From Streptomyces humidus (GTDB lineage Bacteria; Actinomycetota; Actinomycetes; Streptomycetales; Streptomycetaceae), in assembly GCF_014649655.1 (NCBI RefSeq), contig NZ_BMTL01000007.1, positions 124,001-188,000 on the forward strand: a stretch of 64,000 bases of DNA, read 5' to 3'. The notes under the pieces were generated by a model that ran no database searches, was not told the origin of the DNA, and saw only the letters and a list, made by a program, of their open reading frames with translations. Below, one piece after another: positions 58,842 to 64,000 of this stretch. Positions within the stretch are counted from its first letter, which is position 1, and each line of letters starts with the position of its first letter. The position numbers and the translations under genes are program-made.

Positions 58842-60344
58842 TTGTCTTCTTCCGTTGTATCCCCCGCCGCGCGACTGCGCGGCCTGCGCCCCGACTGGCT
58901 GAACAACCCGAAGGTCTGGCGCACCGAGGTCCTCGCGGGTCTGGTCGTCGCCCTCGCACTGATCCCGGAGGCGATCTCGTTCTCGATCATCGCCGGTGTC
59001 GACCCGGCGGTCGGCCTGTTCGCCTCGTTCACGATGGCCGTGGTCATCTCGATCGTCGGCGGCCGGCGGGCCATGATCTCCGCCGCGACCGGCGCCGTCG
59101 CCCTGGTGATCGCCCCCCTGAACCGTGAGCACGGCTTCGGCTACCTGGTGGCCGCGGTCATCCTGGCCGGCGTCATCCAGGTCGCGCTCGGCGCGCTGGG
59201 AGTGGCCAAACTGATGCGGTTCGTGCCGCGGTCTGTGATGGTCGGCTTCGTCAACGCCCTCGCCATCCTGATCTTCATGGCCCAGGTCCCCGAGATGACG
59301 GATGTTCCCTGGCCGGTGTATCCGCTGATCATCGGCGGGCTGGCGTTGATGGTGTTCTTCCCGAAGATCACCACCGTCATCCCGGCCCCGCTCGTCTCCA
59401 TCGTCATCCTCACCGTGATCACGGTGGCCGCCGGGATCGCGGTGCCGACGGTCGGCGACAAGGGCGACCTGCCGTCCTCGCTGCCCGTCCCGGGCCTGCC
59501 GGACGTGCCGTTCACCCTGGAGACCCTGACCACCGTCGCCCCGTACGCGTTCGCGATGGCGCTGGTAGGCCTGATGGAGTCGCTGATGACCGCGAAGCTG
59601 GTCGACGAGATCACCGACACCCACTCATCCAAGACCCGCGAATCGGTCGGCCAGGGCATCGCCAACATCGTCACCGGGTTCTTCGGTGGCATGGGCGGCT
59701 GCGCCATGATCGGCCAGACGATGATCAACGTGAAGGTGTCCGGCGCCCGCACCCGCCTGTCCACCTTCCTGGCCGGTGTCTTCCTGATGGTGCTGTGCAT
59801 CGTCTTCGGCCCGGTCGTCTCCGACATTCCCATGGCTGCCCTCGTCGCCGTCATGGTCATGGTGTCCTTCGCGACCTTCGACTGGCACTCCATCGCCCCC
59901 AAGACCCTCAAGCGCATGCCCGCGGGTGAGATCGCCGTCATGGTCATCACCGTGATCTGCGTGGTCGCCACCGACAACCTCGCCATCGGCGTCGTCGTCG
60001 GCTCCGTCACCGCGATGGTCATCTTCGCCAAGCGCGTCGCCCACCTCGCAGAAGTCACCGCCGTCACCGACCCCGACGGCAGCACTGTCGTCTACTCCGT
60101 GACCGGCGAGCTGTTCTTCGCCTCCTCCAACGACCTCGTCGGCCAGTTCAACTACGCCACCGACCCGAAGAAGGTCGTCATCGACCTCTCCAAGGCGCAC
60201 ATCTGGGACGCCTCCTCCGTCGCCGCCCTGGACGCCATCGAGACCAAGTACACCCAGCGCGGCAAGAGCGTGGAGATCACCGGCCTCAACGACCCCAGCG
60301 CCGACCTCCACGGCAAACTCACCGGCGAACTCACCAGCCACTGA
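58842..60344 (+). CDS. SulP-family inorganic anion transporter with STAS domain
   Basis: 500 residues. About ten to twelve membrane helices begin with TEVLAGLVVALALIPEAISF. Family marks are AISFSIIAGVDPAVGLFASF, TGAVALVI and SVGQGIANIVTGFFGGMGGC with AMIGQTMINVKVSGARTRLS. The C-terminal cytosolic STAS domain (about 395-500) contains ELFFASSNDLVGQF, VIDLSKAHIWDASSVAALDA. Transports sulfate, bicarbonate or related anions; the choice cannot be read from sequence. Start TTG at 58842 without a clear ribosome site; other starts would cut the first residues. A terminator follows. Confidence 0.88.
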   Translation: MSSSVVSPAARLRGLRPDWLNNPKVWRTEVLAGLVVALALIPEAISFSIIAGVDPAVGLFASFTMAVVISIVGGRRAMISAATGAVALVIAPLNREHGFGYLVAAVILAGVIQVALGALGVAKLMRFVPRSVMVGFVNALAILIFMAQVPEMTDVPWPVYPLIIGGLALMVFFPKITTVIPAPLVSIVILTVITVAAGIAVPTVGDKGDLPSSLPVPGLPDVPFTLETLTTVAPYAFAMALVGLMESLMTAKLVDEITDTHSSKTRESVGQGIANIVTGFFGGMGGCAMIGQTMINVKVSGARTRLSTFLAGVFLMVLCIVFGPVVSDIPMAALVAVMVMVSFATFDWHSIAPKTLKRMPAGEIAVMVITVICVVATDNLAIGVVVGSVTAMVIFAKRVAHLAEVTAVTDPDGSTVVYSVTGELFFASSNDLVGQFNYATDPKKVVIDLSKAHIWDASSVAALDAIETKYTQRGKSVEITGLNDPSADLHGKLTGELTSH

Positions 60345-60360
60345 CCCCCGGCCCCGCGGA

Positions 60361-60395
60361 ACGGAGGACCCCGGCCGACTACTGGGGCCCTCCGT
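60361..60395 (+). terminator. Terminator hairpin after sulP
   Basis: ACGGAGGACCCC at 60361-60372 and GGGGCCCTCCGT at 60384-60395 pair at 11 of 12 positions across an 11-nt loop, 17 nt past the sulP stop. The last cargo transcript ends here; 60396-60641 is the non-coding right end of the transposon. Confidence 0.8.
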
Positions 60396-60447
60396 CCAGA
60401 CGGCACACGCCGACTTCGAGCCCTTCAGATACGAGAACAGGGCACAT

Positions 60448-60858
60448 CTAGAAGCACAACATGGTCGCTGGGATGTGTACAGCAAGCTGCGAAATGCGAT
60501 AGCTCGGCATGCCCACGAAGGTAAACCTCGACCCGACTGGAAGGCAGGATCTGATGCAGGCTCGCGGCTGGCCATGTGCCTTACATGGCTGAGGCTGTAG
60601 TGCTGCTCTGACCTGCAGTGCTACTTGACAGCTGCAGATAACGGGCCATCCGGAGAGATAGTGCTGTGAGGTGACGTAGCGGCGTGCCGTCTGCTCGTCG
60701 ATCCGGACGACCTCGTATCGAGCCCTGCGGAAGCCTCCTTCGGAGGCGTGCCGCCAGCTGGGTACGCCGAACGACCACCGCTGGGCATAGCCTCGCGGGT
60801 CGCCCGCCACCATCGCCCGCAGCTCACCGGCGCTGGGCATGACCGGCATCCCGTTCAC
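60448..60858 (-). pseudogene. 5' part of the Mom-like gene, truncated by the transposon
   Basis: The genuine part is 60642-60858 (72 codons). It contains YAQRWSFGVPSWRHA, then RYEVVRIDEQTARRYVTSQH and YLSGWP, the usual N-terminus of Mom-like proteins. From 60641 down the frame runs into transposon DNA and stops at 60448 after 64 foreign codons. The GTG at 60858 overlaps the stop of the DpdA-like gene (GTGA), so the intact gene was coupled to it. The rest of the gene is at 49251-49972. Confidence 0.8.
60642..60647. repeat. Right copy of the transposon core hexamer
   Basis: CGGGCC, identical to 49967-49972. On the gene strand it covers the second and third base of TGG, the CCC codon and the first base of the next codon, so the fusion keeps the frame. 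Confidence 0.75.
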
Positions 60859-61649
60859 GCCGCCTCCCGGACCGCGGCCAGGTGGCCCAGGAGGTCTTCG
60901 CGCCAGCGCAACGCGTAGGGAAGGCAGTTGGCCTCGCTCTTGTGCGTGCCGCAGGTCCGCTCGAACCTGCCGCCCTTCGACCACGCCATGCTGTCGGCGG
61001 AAGCCACGTGCCGCCACGAGACGTCGAGTCCGGTCTTCTTGTAGCCGAAGGCGTGCAACCTCAAGCCCATGGCGTGCAAGTCCTCCAGGATCCAGCTCGC
61101 CGTGAAGGTGCTGGGCCGCCGGCAGATGCTGCCCACGCCGACGAGGGGCTCCTTGGTCAGATCGACGCCGGCCGCCGCGAACTTTTCGACGCACCGCGCG
61201 TAGTGGGGACGAAGCCACCCCTGGACGACGGGGATGATCGGGAGCTCGGGGGCGAGCTCGCGCAACGTCAGGAAGTTCGCGACGGTGAGGTCCTGGTGCT
61301 GGTCGATCGTCAGGCCGGTCATGCGCAGCGCGTCGTCCTCGCACATGAGGTCTTGCTGACTGGCCCAGGACAGCCGGCCCACCTCATCCCTGTACCTGCG
61401 GATCTGCTGCACGTACTGCTGCGGGGTGGTGCGCCATTCGCCGAACTTGGTGATCTCCGTGAAGCCGCCGCTGTCGAGCGCCCACGGGTGGCCGGCGCGG
61501 GGAAGGGTTTTGACGCGGGCGAGCTGGCGGTTCGACACGAACATCGGCACGCGGCTCTCCTTGAGCCAGTGCGGGCGGTGGACGCCGAGCCAGAAGGTCG
61601 GCAACGGCGGTGCCGCCTGTGCGGGCTGTGCTGGAACGAGAACGGGCAT
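60855..61649 (-). CDS. DpdA-like deazapurine DNA-modification protein (TGT fold)
   Basis: 264 residues resembling the DpdA branch of tRNA-guanine transglycosylases, which exchange guanine in DNA for a 7-deazaguanine base. TGT-type marks are HPWALDSGGFTEITKFGEW (DSGGF loop), QDLMCEDDALRMTGL, IPVVQGWLRPHYARCVEKF (VQG loop) and PLVGVGSICRR, followed by LHAFGYKKTGL. The zinc site of tRNA enzymes is not evident; Cys in RTCGTHKSEANCLPY may replace it. ATG at 61649 has GGAGAGG upstream; it overlaps the mom-like start by GTGA. No preQ0 synthesis genes are in the window. Confidence 0.78.
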   Translation of the reverse strand: MPVLVPAQPAQAAPPLPTFWLGVHRPHWLKESRVPMFVSNRQLARVKTLPRAGHPWALDSGGFTEITKFGEWRTTPQQYVQQIRRYRDEVGRLSWASQQDLMCEDDALRMTGLTIDQHQDLTVANFLTLRELAPELPIIPVVQGWLRPHYARCVEKFAAAGVDLTKEPLVGVGSICRRPSTFTASWILEDLHAMGLRLHAFGYKKTGLDVSWRHVASADSMAWSKGGRFERTCGTHKSEANCLPYALRWREDLLGHLAAVREAA

Positions 61650-61725
61650 GACCTCTCCGAACGTGAAGGCATCGGGTGGGGCGGTGCCGCCGCGCGGGAC
61701 CTCCGCGCGGCGCGGCGGGCAGGGC

Positions 61726-62478
61726 TCACCAGCCGACGAGGCCCTTGTCCTGCGCGGCCGCGAGCTCCCGCAGACGCGCGTGGAGCCGGGTTGCGTCGCC
61801 AGGACCGCAGCCGTACCGCTCGAACACGGCCCGGGCCGCGACGGCGCGGGAGCCGGCGAAGGCAAGGTCGCCCTGCGCGACACGGAGCCGGGTCAGGGCC
61901 CGCGTGGCTGCGACGAGGCGAGCCGCGTCGATGACCGGTGCGAGGCCCGGGCCGTGGGCGGGGGTGTACATGAGGGCGGTCACCTGCTCGCCGACTTCAG
62001 GGCACAGGCTTTTGGCAGACGTCAGCCAAGGGCGCCGGGCGCTGGTGAGGGCCGGCGACCAGCTCTGGCCGCGGTCGGTGCTGACCACGGCGCACTCGAA
62101 CTGGAGGCTGACCCGGTACGTGAGCGACACGGCGGCCCGGACGTCCATGTGCTCCCCGTGAGCCACACCACTCTGGGCAAGGCCCGGCGTGAAGCGCACC
62201 TGCGCGGCCCGGCCGTGGATGGTGGTCTCCAGCTCGTAGTTCGCCTGAACCACGGCTTCGACGTCGAGCTCACCGGGGCCCGAGTATCCCGGGAGGGGGA
62301 GGGCTTGGCGGAGCAGGCCGGCGCGGAGCTGCTGGGCGAGAAGTTCCGAGAGGTCCTGGGCTGTACAGGTTCCGGTGGCGTGCGTGATCGAGCGGATCCC
62401 AGCGCGTGCCGCAGCGAGTAGCTGCTCCTCGGCGACGAGCGGGTCGAAATCGACTGAGGGCATGACGGAGCGCTCCAT
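61726..62478 (-). CDS. Hypothetical protein, 250 residues
   Basis: A soluble protein of unknown family lying 76 nt upstream of the DpdA-like gene in the same direction. Visible sequence: EEQLLAAARAGIRSITHATG, AVVQANYELETTIHGRAAQV and YRVSLQFECAVVSTDRGQSW (beta-rich middle). Possibly part of the modification operon. ATG at 62478; a later ATG at 62463 (MPSVDFDP) is possible. The 261-nt gap upstream (62479-62739) shows nothing but GC-rich sequence. Confidence 0.6.
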   Translation of the reverse strand: MERSVMPSVDFDPLVAEEQLLAAARAGIRSITHATGTCTAQDLSELLAQQLRAGLLRQALPLPGYSGPGELDVEAVVQANYELETTIHGRAAQVRFTPGLAQSGVAHGEHMDVRAAVSLTYRVSLQFECAVVSTDRGQSWSPALTSARRPWLTSAKSLCPEVGEQVTALMYTPAHGPGLAPVIDAARLVAATRALTRLRVAQGDLAFAGSRAVAARAVFERYGCGPGDATRLHARLRELAAAQDKGLVGW

Positions 62479-62739
62479 GAGACGAGGCGGGGGGAGGCGA
62501 CGTACGACTGGCGGGTGCGTCGGGTGGCCGACGGTGGGGGAGCGCGGCCGGGGCGCGGAGCTAAGGCGCGAGTGGAGGGCCGGGGCGTGAAGGTGCCGGG
62601 CGCGCGGTGGTGGAGCTGCGCCAGGGGCGGGCGGCTGTCTCAGCGCACACCCGCGGGGCAGGGGGCCGCAGCGAAAGCAGTGGGTGCCCGCCCGCCTGCG
62701 GCCGGTGACGGCGGAGTCAGGTGGAGTCGCGAGAGCCGG

Positions 62740-63423
62740 TCAGCGCTCAGCTGCGGGCAGCGGCGCCCGGTCGAGTTTGAAGAAGCACCGGCCGAGCTCC
62801 TGCGCGGACCACGTGAACGGGTTCCAGTCCTTCTCTCGGACGGTGACGATGACGCCGGTCGGTGATTCCTCGACCGCTTTGACCCGCACGATCGGGAAGT
62901 GGCCGCTGGCGACACCGTCGCGCATGAGGCGGTCCCCAGGCCCGACCGGAGCCTGGACCTCGCCGCCGGTGTACCGCGTGTAGGGCACCAGGACCTGCGG
63001 GATCCCTTCCGGCACGGCCAGCGCACGATCGGTCAGCATGTCGGCCAAGTGCTCTCTGATCAGCGCGTAGAGACGCTGGGACGGCGGGTCCTCCACCGTG
63101 AGTGCGACGAACGCCAGGCGCAGTGCCTCGTCGTCCAGGCCGGGCGGATATCCGCGGTTGTCGGCGCGGGCGAGGACGTCCTTGGCGTACCGGTGGGCCA
63201 GACGACCGCGGTGGAGGGACCCGGCGGCGGGCGGGCTCGCGGCGACGCACGCCGGACAGGAGAGCGGGGCGTCGGTGACGCGCGCCGGGTCCAAGTGCTC
63301 GTAGTGGTGGACGACCGAGTACCGGCCCGCGTCGCAGACCACGTCAATCAGAAAGCCGGTGTGGCTGTTGAGCAGACCCTCGTGAACGGCGCCGTCGTGG
63401 CCGATGAGGTTCTTGTGGTCCAT
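62740..63423 (-). CDS. Hypothetical protein, 227 residues
   Basis: Soluble. Contains LIDVVCDAGRYSVVHHYEHL and SCPACVAASPP (CPAC pair), with a C-terminal VSEKDW-like portion reading VIVTVREKDWNPFTWSAQEL and GRCFFKLDRAPLP. The early C..C pair with His residues may bind a metal. No family recognised. ATG at 63423 after GGAGAAGAC. Confidence 0.6.
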   Translation of the reverse strand: MDHKNLIGHDGAVHEGLLNSHTGFLIDVVCDAGRYSVVHHYEHLDPARVTDAPLSCPACVAASPPAAGSLHRGRLAHRYAKDVLARADNRGYPPGLDDEALRLAFVALTVEDPPSQRLYALIREHLADMLTDRALAVPEGIPQVLVPYTRYTGGEVQAPVGPGDRLMRDGVASGHFPIVRVKAVEESPTGVIVTVREKDWNPFTWSAQELGRCFFKLDRAPLPAAER

Positions 63424-63532
63424 GTCTTCTCCGCCGCCCCCGGGGGCGGCGTCCTCGCTTTCGGTGCGTCGGGTGGGTGGCTGGCGGCACGGGCGCGGTG
63501 CTCGCGGCCCCGCGCCTCACGTGCCGTCCGGC

Positions 63533-63991
63533 CTACTTGCTGAGGTAGAACTTCACCCCCCGGCACACGACCAGGATCGGCCCGGTCGCGTTGATGATCA
63601 GCTGGTACGCCTCCTGCTCGGAGACCGATCCCGCCTCCGTCACGGTCTCGTCGAACCGGGTCTGACCCTGGAGGTAGCGGATCAGCTCATATTTGGCCAC
63701 CGGCCCGTCGAGCGGAATCGTCGCCCCCATCGGCGAGTGGGAGTCGCTCAGGCCCCGCCCGATCCATCCGGCCGAGAGCTGGAGCGGGGCCGGGAACGGG
63801 ACGCGGTGCGCAAGGTGCCGGGCGACGGCTTCGTGGGCGCGCTGGTCCCACATTCCGTTCCAGACATCGCTCGCGTTCCTGGCCTCTTCGTCGTACGCCG
63901 CCAGGGCCCGGCGCATGTTCAGGTACTCGTTGTCCTCACGGAAGATCCGGGACCTGGACCAGTTGCCGGTCGTGTCGAAGCCGTCATCCAT
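63533..63991 (-). CDS. Hypothetical protein, 152 residues
   Basis: Soluble. Begins MDDGFDTTGNWSRSRIFRED and ends VCRGVKFYLSK, with HEAVARHLAHRVPFPAPLQL in the middle. No family recognised. The ATG at 63991 is 9 nt from the window edge, so an upstream start outside cannot be excluded. Same direction as the DpdA-like gene. Confidence 0.55.
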   Translation of the reverse strand: MDDGFDTTGNWSRSRIFREDNEYLNMRRALAAYDEEARNASDVWNGMWDQRAHEAVARHLAHRVPFPAPLQLSAGWIGRGLSDSHSPMGATIPLDGPVAKYELIRYLQGQTRFDETVTEAGSVSEQEAYQLIINATGPILVVCRGVKFYLSK

Positions 63992-64000
63992 CGACTGCCC

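Larger units (their letters stand above)
49973..60641 (+). mobile_element. Tn554-family transposon, 10,669 bp, inserted in a mom-like gene
   Basis: Flanked by a 6-bp core repeat. Its ends are inverted repeats: TTATCT at 49973-49978 and AGATAA at 60636-60641, plus a second block CTTTCAAGCAGC (49989-50000) and GCTACTTGACAG (60620-60631). The left end carries the three-gene transposition module at 50051-54316 with the gene order and overlaps of Tn554 tnpA, tnpB and tnpC. Cargo: TSUP exporter, NhaA operon, MerR and SulP. Removing 49973-60641 and one hexamer rebuilds an uninterrupted 310-codon gene. This fixes the element boundaries. Confidence 0.85.

Noticed and set aside
49973..60641. Integrase region considered as a tRNA-targeting integrative element
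   Set aside because: No tRNA gene or tRNA 3' end is present at either boundary; the 6-bp core and the gene-fusion evidence support a Tn554-type transposon.

Overview
The window is very GC-rich (about 70 percent by eye) actinobacterial DNA and looks like accessory DNA of a Streptomyces-type organism, most probably a large (linear) plasmid or a chromosome-arm island. Pointers are GC-ending codon use, chains of GTG/ATG starts overlapping the previous stop, a DUF2637 (SpdB-like) membrane protein, an actinobacterial Tad cluster headed by a LysM-BTAD protein, and the absence of core housekeeping genes, rRNA and tRNA. The plasmid assignment is inference; no telomere, partition locus or origin is visible.

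Layout. 1-9.7 kb: the 5' part of a stand-alone trpA, a secreted SH3-like protein, the prepilin peptidase that would serve the Tad cluster, unknown genes and an ATP-dependent DNA ligase. 9.8-14.3 kb: a LexA-type SOS box followed by an error-prone DnaE2 polymerase gene overlapping a Y-family (ImuB-like) gene that has lost its catalytic carboxylates. 14.4-29.4 kb: a minus-strand block with the DUF2637 protein and a complete Tad/Flp pilus operon (lipoprotein, secreted Gly-rich protein, SAF protein, TadZ, TadA/CpaF, TadB, TadC, Flp pilin, three TadE/G-like pseudopilins, and a 1288-residue LysM-BTAD membrane protein). 29.9-40.8 kb: regulators (XRE/MmyB, IclR, TetR), an MBL hydrolase, a FabG-type reductase, a winged-helix protein and lipoproteins. 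40.8-49.2 kb: a mostly minus-strand set of genes (TetR, a 587-residue unknown, NAD-dependent DNA ligase LigA, a methyltransferase-like protein, small unknowns). Four of its intergenic regions carry near-identical AT-rich promoters with 17-bp spacers.

49.97-60.64 kb: a 10.7-kb Tn554-family transposon. It has a tnpA-tnpB-tnpC-type module (two tyrosine recombinases plus a coiled-coil protein) and a cargo of ion transporters: a TSUP exporter, an NhaA antiporter with small membrane proteins, and SulP with a MerR regulator. It has split a Mom-like DNA-modification gene. Its two halves lie on either side, and joining them at the duplicated hexamer (GGCCCG on the coding strand) restores one open frame of 310 codons.

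60.6-64 kb: directly upstream of the broken mom-like gene, overlapping it by GTGA, is a DpdA-like (tRNA-guanine-transglycosylase fold) DNA-modification protein, followed upstream by three unknown genes in the same direction. Before the insertion, the DpdA-like, Mom-like, methyltransferase-like and LigA genes formed one continuous minus-strand array. The strongest candidate for something new is this DpdA-Mom DNA hypermodification pair, its apparent inactivation by the transposon, and the shared-promoter regulon next to it.
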